From: Phoronis australis
Taxonomy: Eukaryota > Phoronida > Phoronidae
Direction of reading: 5' to 3'
Length of the DNA: 64,000 nucleotides
Assembly: GCA_002633005.1 (NCBI GenBank)
Contig: NMRA01000105.1
Location: 1-64,000, forward strand
Shown: in pieces, positions 12,126-22,933 of the stretch
Layout of the letters: every line of letters starts with the position of its first letter
Position numbering within the stretch: position 1 is the stretch's first letter
Made by a program: the position numbers and the translations under genes
Notes under the pieces: model-generated
Seen by the model: the letters and a program-made list of their open reading frames with translations, nothing else
What the model was told of the DNA's origin: nothing
Databases searched by the model: none

Positions 12126-12530
12126 CCAAAACTATTGTATATTTCCGTTTTCGTCAAATAAATCACCTAAGAATCTCACACCCTTTTCATTCCAAGTAGG
12201 GTAAAATATTGGTTTTCCTCCAATCTGAACCTTTGTGTTATGTCATAAAGAAACGGATTGTATCCTGTCATCTTCTTTGACCTCGTTTAATATCGAACCA
12301 AACTCAAATGTTGAAACAAACACATCCTTCCAAAAAGGATTCCCTGTGGGCTGGGCTACCACTCCATTGAACATCTTTTCAACGTCAAATTGACTTGAAT
12401 TCCGCAAAATATCTATCCAGGCCGAATTATTTTGTCCATTTATAATCTTTTTTAACCATGTTACTTTAAGAGCTTTAATAAAGGAAACTAAATGAACCAT
12501 GTTGAGACCACAAGATAAATTAATAGTGAT
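12126..12530 (-). pseudogene. C-terminal remnant of an L1-like retrotransposon ORF2
   Basis: The minus strand reads CGLNMVHLVSFIKALKVTWL, which matches the GGL-M-D-------LK--WI region after the RT domain of L1/Tx1-type ORF2. Downstream, past one in-frame TGA at about 12243, the same frame continues with KVQIGGKPIFYPTWNEKGVR and FLGDLFDENG. This is the usual IGNKPIFF--W--KGI--+-DLLDENG motif of that group. RT motifs A-C are not present here. The element is dead. It belongs to a different clade from the CR1/L2-like copy at 4675. Confidence 0.75.
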
Positions 12531-13310
12531 AAAGTAAACAGACCAGTCTGAAGCACTGTTTGGTTATATAACCAAACGACGTCAGAAATCATGTATGTAT
12601 GCACCGAATCCATTTGTTAGATTGCTACGTCCGTTCATTTATTATTAAAAAGAGTCGTTCATGTATTATTAATTTATTTTAAATTCGCAATAAACTCACG
12701 GCTTCTGAAAAACAACACATTTTACTTTCCGTGCTGTTTAAATAGATATCTAGACTTGGAAAGTGGTGACAGTTCGGCATATTGCCTCGGACCAGGCTCA
12801 TGAAGTTTGCTTGCCATCATGATTTAGATTCAGGAGCCTAACCAGCACAGTTCATAATGGAATTCCAATTGTTTTAATGCAAATGAATTTCAATAGAAAC
12901 ACAGGATTATAATGCGTGTACGTTTCCTGTGACAAAAACACTCCTGTGCACTATGCAGTTTCTGACTCCTAAAGCAGGGAGATCAATATGTTTTAGATCA
13001 TCCTCCCAGAAGGATTCGAACTTATCATCTCAGGTGTAGAAGTTTAACGGTAAACAGGATAAGACTTTGAAGCCAGTTTTAATGATAAAATAGCCGGCAT
13101 GGACTTCAACCAATGACTGGCGGCCATCTGCAAGAAGTGACGATGCGCCATGAAATCAAAAATCAACACGGATCAGTTACGATTTAATAATTTCAAGTAG
13201 TGTATCCCATCGAATAATAAGCCCCAAAAGTAGGTTTTTGGCCTTAAAACTTCTGTTGATTGAACCATGAATATTTCATTTTTTTATTTTAAACTGAATA
13301 TTGAATTTTC
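12531..13310. other. Non-coding stretch, nothing recognised
   Basis: AT-rich; no exon or repeat boundary seen. Confidence 0.4.
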
Positions 13311-13317
13311 AAATTTA

Positions 13318-13440
13318 AGTCAGGGGGTCATCCCCCCTAAATTTGAATTTGAATTTCCATTTGGCAGTTCGGGAGTCAGCGAAAGTCTGACGGGCATAAT
13401 CCTGACCACTACTCATTCCTGCCCCCCCCCCCCCCCNACC
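13318..13440. mobile_element. Repeat remnant related to 8080-8345
   Basis: TTCCATTTGGCAGTTCGGGAG is the reverse complement of the phrase at 8154-8172. A poly-C run with one unresolved base (13437) follows. It is a non-coding fragment of the same family. Confidence 0.4.
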
Positions 13441-13901
13441 TTGTGATAAAAATGGCTGCAAGTCGTCTGGGGCTACAAAGCACTTGCGTAAGTTGATTTC
13501 TTTTAATTATAATGGGCTTGCAGCGTGCTCCAGGCTTGTGGGTAGGCTTATCACATGAAACATTGCAAAAAGTATGTAGACTGAAATGAAGCGCTGTCTT
13601 TTGGTTGTGGACCGAGAGAGGTGTGGCATTCATTTGAGTATACATTGACACTGCACACATGCTGACAGGTCGCCAGCGGGTAACATCTTCCTTATCACTA
13701 GGTGATATCTTTGCAGAAAGAGATAAGAATTTTGCGGGGTCATAATATGTGCATGCTGTCTGGGCTTATTGTAAAGTATAGACTTTGACTGCAGCAGTCC
13801 AGGTGGAGGTGGATTTTTGAGTGGGGATAGTTGACAGGTAAAGACTAAAGGCTCAAGAAAAAGAAGCTGACGATATTTCTACTTCTTCTGGACTTGTGTC
13901 T

Positions 13902-14165
13902 TGTGTTGCAGCCCAAACTGATGCCTGCGCCAAACTGATTAGACACACTTGAATTGGCACGGGTTGATGAGCCGAGCTGAAGCCTGTGCCAAGCACATTG
14001 ACCTGCATATATGAGAATTCATCTGCCATCAATTTCGGATCTGATAAGCCAGTAATTTAGGAACTTACAGTAGCTTCAGTTTGGCGCAGGCATGAGTTTG
14101 GTGAATTACCAACCTGAAGTGCGCCAAATCAGTTTGGCGCAGGCATCAGTCTGGGCTGCGACACT
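13902..14165. mobile_element. MITE with 38-bp terminal inverted repeats
   Basis: The left end GTGTTGCAGCCCAAACTGAT continues with GCCTGCGCCAAACTGATT. It is matched in reverse at the right end (GTGTCGCAGCCCAGACTGAT and so on) with two mismatches in 38 bp. Extra copies of TTTGGCGCAGGCAT lie near the right arm. There is no ORF. The 264-bp length and strong termini fit a MITE. Confidence 0.8.
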
Positions 14166-15280
14166 TACAAATATGTTGGAAATGTTACGTTGTTGGTTAC
14201 AGAGTGAGTATACTAGTAGCATTCTCATCTGAGGACTGACTTTGAGTGTGGGTGGATAGTGGACTGTCACAACACTGAAGGGGAAATCTACTTAAATGAA
14301 CATAAACTGTTCTTATTCAAAATTTTGTTAGTTGTGAATAATTATGTCACAGTAAAGTAATAACTTCATTGAAAATTATAAGAAATAGTGTTCGGAACTA
14401 CTTATTGAAAAATATGTCTGTGTTAACTTTTATGACTCATCATATTTGCACTATAGTCAATGAATGGTGATAAAATTATTTGAGTTACAAGAGGGTTGAA
14501 ATTTGAGCAGTGGTCAAGTTTTAGAGTTTGGAAATCAAAATTAGAATGCGGTGACTCACCATGTGAAAACACTCTTAATAATTAAATAAAGTTAAGGCTA
14601 GAGGTTGGTTGTTAATTTCATGAATTAGTTGATGAGTATAATGCCAGATAGCTAGCCTAGATATAGTGCAACAGGCTCCATCATTAGTATTTTTCCAAGT
14701 CATTTGTTGTGGCTTTGTTGTGTGTTGCAAGATTCAAAAATTACAACATGGCACTGTTTGTTTTGCCGTAATTCGTTCCTATTCCTACATAATACGCTAC
14801 TTTCCTCCTGAATGTGGGAGAATGAGAGAGAAATTGCTGGCAAAACACAAGTTTGTGTGGTAAACTATTGCATTGGTGGAAAAACATCACACGAGTACAT
14901 TTCATTGTGTTGTAGTTGTTCATTCGGAAACAAAGTCACTCACAAATATTTATAATCTTGCACCGTGGCTTCTACTAATAGATTGACCAGTCACCACGAG
15001 CCAGGCCATGTGTACGCTCAGTCCTTGCATACACAATCATTGAGTTGTATGAAACCTAACCTATCTACTAAATAAAGTAGGCTTGTTGTAGTAGAGATGG
15101 CAAGTGTCATGTCGGTATACTGAGGTAGTCCAGGAGATTCAACTCTCCTAACTTTTGCCACTTCTATGTGAGAGAATATATAGTGGGGGCCTTGATAACC
15201 TGAAGGGAAAAGTGGCTGTGCCTTTGGAGAGGGAAATTTTTTGGGATGAGCGGAAATTTCTACCCCCTCCCATCACCATC
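14166..15280. other. Non-coding stretch, nothing recognised
   Basis: No coding homology found; the short overlapping frames near 14700-14900 are fortuitous. Confidence 0.4.
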
Positions 15281-15404
15281 AATACTAGGTGCACCCTCAA
15301 TACTAGGTGCACCCTCAATACTAGGTGCACCCTCAATACTAGGTGCACCCTCAATACTAAGTGCACCCTCAATACTAGGTGCACCCTCAATACTAGGTGC
15401 ACCC
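15281..15404. repeat. 18-bp minisatellite, about seven copies
   Basis: AATACTAGGTGCACCCTC is repeated head to tail about seven times, with one G-to-A change in the fifth unit. Because 18 is a multiple of three, every frame that enters the array stays open. This produces three artificial repeat ORFs on the two strands. There are no spacers, so it is not a CRISPR. Confidence 0.95.
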
Positions 15405-16799
15405 CATCCCTGTTGCAAGCCCTCATAGGATCTGCTTCAAGTAGCTAAAACTAACTTTTTGTGCTCTTTCAAATTGTCACTTGTGTGAGCTACGAGTGGT
15501 TTGAACGTCGAGGGGAATTTTTAATCATGTAAAGGGAATTTTTGTACCTCATGTAGGGAATTTCATGTGATTTTTCAATATTTTTGGGAGGGGAATGGGG
15601 CCGATGTTCAGCCCCAAAATTGAAGGATTGAGGCGTGAGGGCCCTGTATTGAGACAGAAGTTGTAACTGGAAAGTCACCAGTTAGAAAAAACGTGGTCAA
15701 TATGACAATATGCATGATACGCAGGTGCTGTGGACTGAGGTTTTAATTTTAAAAAGTTGATTTTGATGAGTTTTTCCAATTTGAACAAGTGTTAATTGTA
15801 AGTGAATTATGCCACCATTGTATTGTTAGTCTCCAATATGACATAAAAATTGTACAATAATGGCAATTCAATGACTGCAACTGTGTGATGTCTTTGTTAT
15901 TCAGCGTATTATTGTTAATGTAACCGGGCCCAGCACAAGCCTGCGTTTCATTGACGCACAAAACTCACGAAAACACAATATCACACAAGGCTTTGGAGAT
16001 ATCGCCGTGCATTAGAAGTGAAGCACGTGATCACTTCATGTTTACCATACGAAATTCTTGTATCTATGAAATGCAACCCTTATGTGCAAATGAGGAACTC
16101 GAAATTCACTAGGTTTCGCAAGTGAAGCAAGGGACCTTACCATAGAAATATCCATATTCAGGCAAATCACGTAGGTCCCTTATCCCACCAATGCCCTTAT
16201 GGTGATAGATTACTTTCTACTCTCAATCTATTCAAACGTCCAAAAGAAGGACTTATGTTCCCAGAGCGCCACCTCATGAATATGGGCTCTCATTAAAATT
16301 ATCTCTGTGGCGTATATAGCTATTGACACTTCATGTTGGTATTCTTAAATTTAGAGGTTAAACAATCGACTCGACATTCTCCCCAGCCTTTCTGAGTGTG
16401 TTGGGTCACAACGTTACAAATTTTGAGGTTTCACACTCAAATTTGACCACTACATTCAACTTTTGAGCACCCATGCTCAATGTATGATTGCATGTCATAC
16501 CAATTGTACTTTTAAGTGGTCTCAACCTGTGAAATGTTGGGATAGCAATGTCAGATTTGTCAGTCCAGTTCTCACTGCAGTCTTAATGTTACAATTTTTT
16601 CTTTGAAAATATTACCTTAACTATAATCTGCTTATTCACCAAGAAACGAACAACGGTAAAACGTCGTTAGTCTTCTCTTTGTGCCATTGTTCCCACCATA
16701 ATCAGTGTTAATCCTGGTGAGAGCAGTGCCACTGCTTCTTTTGCTGCATTTTGTAGCTCATATGTTTGTGAATTTGGCATTTTTCGTAATTTTTTTCAG
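15405..16799. other. Region upstream of ALDH5A1-type exon 1
   Basis: No upstream coding exon was identified. Around 15935-16020 is a copy of a dispersed repeat (word GAGATATCGCCGTG) that recurs at 36990-37100. A pyrimidine-rich acceptor-like site, TTTTTTTCAG, ends at 16799, so a leader or targeting-peptide exon may lie further upstream. Confidence 0.4.
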
Positions 16800-16856
16800 T
16801 TGTCCAGACGATTTTTGCACCAATCCTTCACCCATTTTGTGAGACGACTTTCCAGG
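16800..16856 (+). CDS. Possible presequence part of ALDH5A1-type exon 1
   Basis: In frame with the dehydrogenase and directly after TTTTTTTCAG, these 19 codons encode an Arg-rich, acid-free, amphipathic-looking stretch (LSRRFLHQSFTHFVRRLSR) typical of mitochondrial targeting peptides. No ATG lies in frame between 16671 and 16857. If translated, they must therefore be joined to an upstream exon not identified here. Otherwise this is 5'UTR and Met at 16857 is the start. Confidence 0.5.
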
Positions 16857-19800
16857 ATGCACCTGAATTTAGACAACATTTTGTCAGCACCCAAAGATGG
16901 GGCAGTGGCGGCCATGTTGAATAAGACGTATATAAATGGCCAATGGGTGCATGCTGCTGACAATAAAACATTTGAAGGTAGGGTTCAGACACTTCGAGTC
17001 TTGTGGCAAATGATCCCATCACCTATGTTGGAACTAACTGGTTATTAGTCTGGTGGTACAGTTTCATCAAATTTCCTTCCTGCTATTTTTCAGATGTACA
17101 TAAATACTGTATAAAGCTTTCCAGATTGTATTATGGACCCATCATGTGACGCTGTTGAGGGCCTTGGAATAGTTGTTTGTTCTTCTATCAGATTTGAATT
17201 AATGAAGTGGAGATCCGACATTAAGGAAATCGTAGCGTGTGACAAATGAGATTTGGTGACAATTCAGACAATATTTTGTGATGTCCCTGTCATTGAAGGG
17301 CTTGACATAGTGATCTACAGGTCGCATTTGAAACCTGCTATGTGATTTGAGATTTTGGCCAATGTTAGCGACTTGGGCATTCCAACTCTTGTGAGCCGAG
17401 TCGCATCATCCAAAAATGCCCAACAGCATTTTAAATTTTTTTTGGTCAAGGTTATGCGACTCGAGATGGCTGTATGTGGGAGCTGCGTAAAATTTCAGAG
17501 TTGCGTGCTGGGCTTTTGGCCAGGTGGCAATAACAATTAAAACCTGGTAATTCTCCTACTATTAAGGGCTGTATTGATAGACCAGATTTTGACAGCACGT
17601 GTCCACCATCCTCAGGATGCAGGATGTTGTTGGTCATTCAAAGTAGCTTGTGGCGTCATGAGATTTACTTTGGTTCAAATCGTATGTTATTTCTAGTCAC
17701 CAACCCGGCCACTGGCGGCGTGATAGGTACGTTACCTGACATGAGAGGACAGGATACACAACAGGCCATTGAAGATGCTCACAAAGCCTTTCAGTCATGG
17801 AAGAATACCACAGCCAAGGTATGACATTTGTGGACAGGTGGATAGTTAGCCTTTGTGGTTGCCTGGTAAGGTTAGTGGTCAACTTTAAAATCACACTGTA
17901 GATCTGCCTGGGTTAAATAATTTGTTTGATTAACCTGTACTCATAATGTGTCTCCATTGACTTCAAAAGCCAAGATAAAACAAAATGGATAAGTCATCCG
18001 TAATGGAAATTCAGTGAGTTGTTTTAAAAACTGTTCTGAAGCCTTCGATGCAAAAAAATTAAATTCAATTTTTTTTAACTTTCCTATAGCTTTCAATGTT
18101 GTGGAGCACACTAACCATAGTGGAGGATGACTTTAATGCTGTGATTGGTTGTTCCAATTCTACGTAGTATGTATCGACCAATTATTGCTTGTGACTTGAG
18201 ATCAGCTAATTAACATATCGCCAGATAGTGTTTGCCGGTGTTCCAATCTGACAGTTGATGAACTGGTTGGGGTTTTCTTTGGTGTTTTTAATATGAAGTT
18301 GTTGGTTTTTTAAAAGCAGTGCAGTCCTGTGTCTCGTGAACCGGGCAAGAAAACTGTGCCAGGTGTTTATGTTTTCATGTTAACATTCATTTGGAAGTTA
18401 ATGGACATCTTAAGCTGACTGTTTGTGACAATTCTTAGCACCAACTGAGTGTGTCTCCACCCCGTTGTGTTCATTCTGTTGTGTTCATGGTCCTTTGGTC
18501 AATGTCCTTGTGTTACGCCTTTCATTTGTAATTGTATTTTCAGGAGCGAGCATCTATTATCCGCAAGTGGTATAACCTGGTTGTTCAAAATCAGCAAGAG
18601 CTTGGCCAGCTGTTGACTGCTGAAAATGTAAGTTGGCTTCTGCTGAAGTCATACAGATGTTTTGTCGAGAATCTCTGTGGACTATCTGAATAACTTGATT
18701 ACTGAGTTTAAGCAGGTTGAAATGACTGATGTGAATGACAGAAATCGTACGCAGGTCGTGTTATTTTTGCGTTAAAAGTGACACTACTTGTAAGTTTTAC
18801 GGCAATTACTGAAGATCATAATATTGGCGAGAATTGAGGTAAAATACCAAAGCTTTGAAATTTTTATGAGGTATATCGGAAGACTGTTGAATCAGCAGTA
18901 CCTAGGTGGCAGTTTTTAATTAGAGATTCAATGGTTCAGGTTATTCTTTCTCTAAGTGTATCTCTGAGGAACTGAAGTACAGGTGCTGCCACTTGTTAAG
19001 AGGTATAACCACAGAAGGGACTATCTGAACCTGTAGTCACTCACTACTCTACAGTCCTGAGATATTTTGTTGAACGACTGGAAACGAGGCACTGCCCCCT
19101 TTGTCTGGAAGATGTCAAGAGGCAGTCATCCAACCAGTGGGGCAGATCATGCATCAGTTGTCCAGAGCCAACTTGTAGCTGTCCCCTCTAGATGTCTGGG
19201 CGTCACTTTTTTGGCAAAGTATCCATGGACTGTATCTGGGTATAGCACTGAGGCCGTTCTTGTACCAAGAGAAAAAATGCATTTGATGTGTGACTGGGGC
19301 ACTTTTGTACCAAGGGGCAGTGTACAAAATGCATTGGTGTGTGACACCTTGGCGGGTCTTGTTCCAAGGGGTCATGTACAAAGTGCTTTGGTGTGTGACG
19401 GTTGCTCTTTTACCAAGGGGTTGTGTACTAAGTACATTGGTGTGTGACACCTTTTCCGCTCTTGTATCAAGGGGTCATGTACAAAGTACATTGGTGTGTG
19501 ACAAAGCCGTTATGAATTCATATGAAATACACTTAGTGATGGTATAAACTATTAGACATGTTTCAGGGCAAGCCTCAAGTTGAAGGCATGGGTGAAGTTG
19601 GGTATGCTGCAGGTTTCCTTGACTGGTTTTCTGAGGAAGCTCGACGTACATATGGGGAGACAATACCCACCTTTGCAGCCAATAAAAGACTGATGACAAT
19701 AAAGCAACCTGTTGGTGTCGTTGGTATGATCACACCTGTAAGTTGAAGGGGTAATATGAAACCTGCGTTTTCTCTCAAAAACTCGATGTTTGATGTAGGC

Positions 19801-22800
19801 CCCTTGCTGTTATAAAACTGGTCTTATCCTCCTACCGTACTCGGATTAGAAGCAATTACTAGGCTTTAGAAGAACTGAAATGCCATGTACTGTTTCAGAC
19901 CAGGCCTAAGAAGCTGCTCATTCCAGGGCTTTGCTATTCAAAACTAATAGGGGTAATAAGGCAATCTTCTCACCCAATACAATAAACCCGTTGTTAAGGT
20001 GTGCTTAGTTACACAGTCCAACTGGGACAGTTGTATGACTAAGAGCAGGGTTCACAAAGAACTACTTTCATTGACCTTGTATGTCAATTTCAAAAAGCTT
20101 ATTGTGTGTGAGTGACACCCATGATTTACAACCATCTGCAGAATTCTAAGCCACTTTGCGGACTGGCGGCCCCCTCCATGGCCAAAATGCTTGTCACAGC
20201 AGGTTTATTTCAGTCATTAAGGCTGTTTGGCCGTCATAGGAATTACAAATGAGTTTTTTAAAAGAACACAATGATGTTATTTTAAAAGAAGAATACGTCT
20301 GAAAACATTTCATTTTTTAAATCCAAAATGTGGTTTGTAGTGGGTTTTATTTCATCAGAAGGTTCACCTAAAACCACCGAGCATCACCTGCCCTTTTCCA
20401 TTTGATTGGCGTATTGCTTGTGGTGCATTGGTGGTCCAACATTATTTTAATACGTTTTAAAAAACGTATTAAATTTTGTCTTCAGCAACACTTTCATTTC
20501 TTTCTTTCCCCAGGAATCTCTCATTGATAATAATCGCAATAACTTGCAAATTGAGAAAAGGTTATAGTTGTAAGGTCATGAATTCAGATTTATCAAATTA
20601 AAAATATTTATGTTAAAAATTTTAAACGAAATGGTATAATTGCCAGTTTATTTATCAAACAATTTGTGCAGACTGGGTAGCATTTTACAAAAAACAACAA
20701 GCCACTGCAGATAGTGCCCAAAGATATGAGTTAATATTTAGCAATCATTTGACCTGTGTCTCTACTGTCTGACTGAACTTTATGTGATGGAATGTGGTAT
20801 CAACATTTTATGTCATCGCTAGTTACCGACACTGGTGTGTGAAATTTCAGTGGAATTTTCCCAGTGCCATGGTTACGCGTAAGGCTGGTCCTGCCCTGGC
20901 AGCTGGGTGCACAGTGGTGATAAAGCCGGCCGAGGACACGCCTTACTCTGCATTAGCGCTGTGTGAGGTAAGCAGTGTCTCAACTTGAACTTGGATTCAG
21001 GGCTTGGAATTTTCCGCGGAAACGTGGATTTCCGCTTTTTTCAAATGTGCTGTCCGCTTTTTTTATAATATTTCCGCGTAAAAAAAAATCGGATTTGATA
21101 TAAAATTTCCGCGGCAAATTCCTTTCTTACCGCGGCGTTGCAGACGACGTTCACCTCGAAAAGCGGAAGTTGCTCTTTATGTTTCGGAGGAACGTAAATT
21201 GTCAACATTGCCAGGGCACCTGGGACAGCGTGGTGGGATTTTCAATGGTGTCTCGCGTTATTGTTAAGCGCGGCGACAAATACTACCGCTCTGCAGCCAA
21301 AAATGTGTGGGGTTGGGAGTGGACGGGTGAGCTAAAAGGACGCAGACGCATGCTGCTGATGGTGGTAACGTTTTTTTTTTTTTTAGTCCCGATTTTTGTC
21401 GAGGAAAGGTTCACATTGACCATTTCAAGGCTGGTTAGCGGGCATGATTTCGGCAGTAAAAGTTTCCACGTTTTTTGTCATTGGTCATTCCAAGCCCTGT
21501 GGATTAGACACTCATTTGTAAACCATGTATTACAGAACTAAATAAGGGACATTTATCTTGAATTCGTTCTAGTTAATGCCGAAATATGAGCATAGTTTAG
21601 AGTTTGAGTTCCAATTCAGAGATTGTTATGTAAGCCTAGGGGTCTATCTTCATGCCTAATTCTCACATTTGCCACCTCGTGTCACACAACAATGGAGGAT
21701 GACGTCCTAGCATCTGTTTTGGTGACTTGTTCAGAAGTGTTATCAGGGCATAAACCACTTGGCGCATATGGGCTCATCAGTGTGCCATTCGTTTTGGTCT
21801 TGGCTAACCAAAACCCATGGGGTTAATAAAAACAAGTGTCTTCTCAACTGGGAACATAAATCCTTTGTTCAGCTGGGTTTACTTAAACAGGTCAATGTGG
21901 GGAGTTGTGTGGCTAAGAGGAGGATTTACAAAGTATAACATTCACTGCTCTTCCATGTCAATTTCAAAAGGCCTACTGTGTATGGGCGTATCCCATTATT
22001 TACAACCTTCTGCAAAATTCTGAGCCACCATACGGGCCAATTACCCCTTCTAAGCCCGAAATGTATGCAGTGTAGAGGTAAAAAAATATAAAAATAATTG
22101 CAGGCGGTCTGATACACGTTGTACCAAACGTGCGCAGGCCTCGCATGTGGGCCCATTGCACTGATCACATGGAAATATTTTTATGCTTTATTAATATATG
22201 GTTAAAAACGATCTGAGGAGCTAGAAACCTGGCTCAAGGGTTTAGCAATGTGACCTGGTGGGACTTGAACCCACGACCTGGAGTAAAGAAAGCGGGCACT
22301 TATCAACCAGGCCACACTGTAGAGGTAGTTATTGTCACCTTTGTTGAAAAGAGAATTATCAAGGACTATAGCCTAATGCTTGCTTGAGTTTAAACAGAAT
22401 ATCCAGTAATCTTACTGCAATTTGTGACTGATATTTTATTCCCTCTTTCTATGTCATCAAAAGTATATTCATCTCCCCTGTATATTGCAGCTGGCTGAAA
22501 AAGTATATTCATCTCCCCTGTATATTGCAGCTGGCTGAACATGCAGGTGTGCCTCCTGGTGTTATCAATGTAGTCACATGTTCCCGGCAGCACGCAGCTG
22601 AAGTGGGAAAGGTGATGTGTGAGCACCCCCTGGTGGCCAAGATCTCCTTCACAGGCTCAACAGATGTCGGGAAGGTAGGTGATACCAGTTAGCGATTGTG
22701 ACATTCTACCGTAAATTCTGTGAGACAATCATGTTGCGCTGAAAGACTTGTTTTTTACTTTCTTGATTGACCCCTGTTTTACTAAATGATCAGATTCCAC

Positions 22801-22891
22801 TACCTGTTGCTGGCAGAAATTATTAATGGGAATTCAGATTAAGACTGAAAAATGTTATTCAAGGTTGGCTAATGTCACTTATGCCCACACT

Positions 22892-22933
<42 letters not shown>

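Noticed and set aside
15148-15448. Long repeat ORFs on both strands across the 18-bp array, resembling a repeat protein or CRISPR
   Set aside because: The units are head to tail with no spacers, and the 18-bp period keeps every frame open. No flanking coding homology exists.
19067-19547. Several overlapping ORFs on both strands in dehydrogenase intron 3
   Set aside because: All are explained by the roughly 52-bp minisatellite.
22252-22325. Possible functional tRNA gene on the minus strand
   Set aside because: The B box is good but the acceptor and anticodon arms do not pair, and the unit continues into a SINE body also found at 53996-54218.
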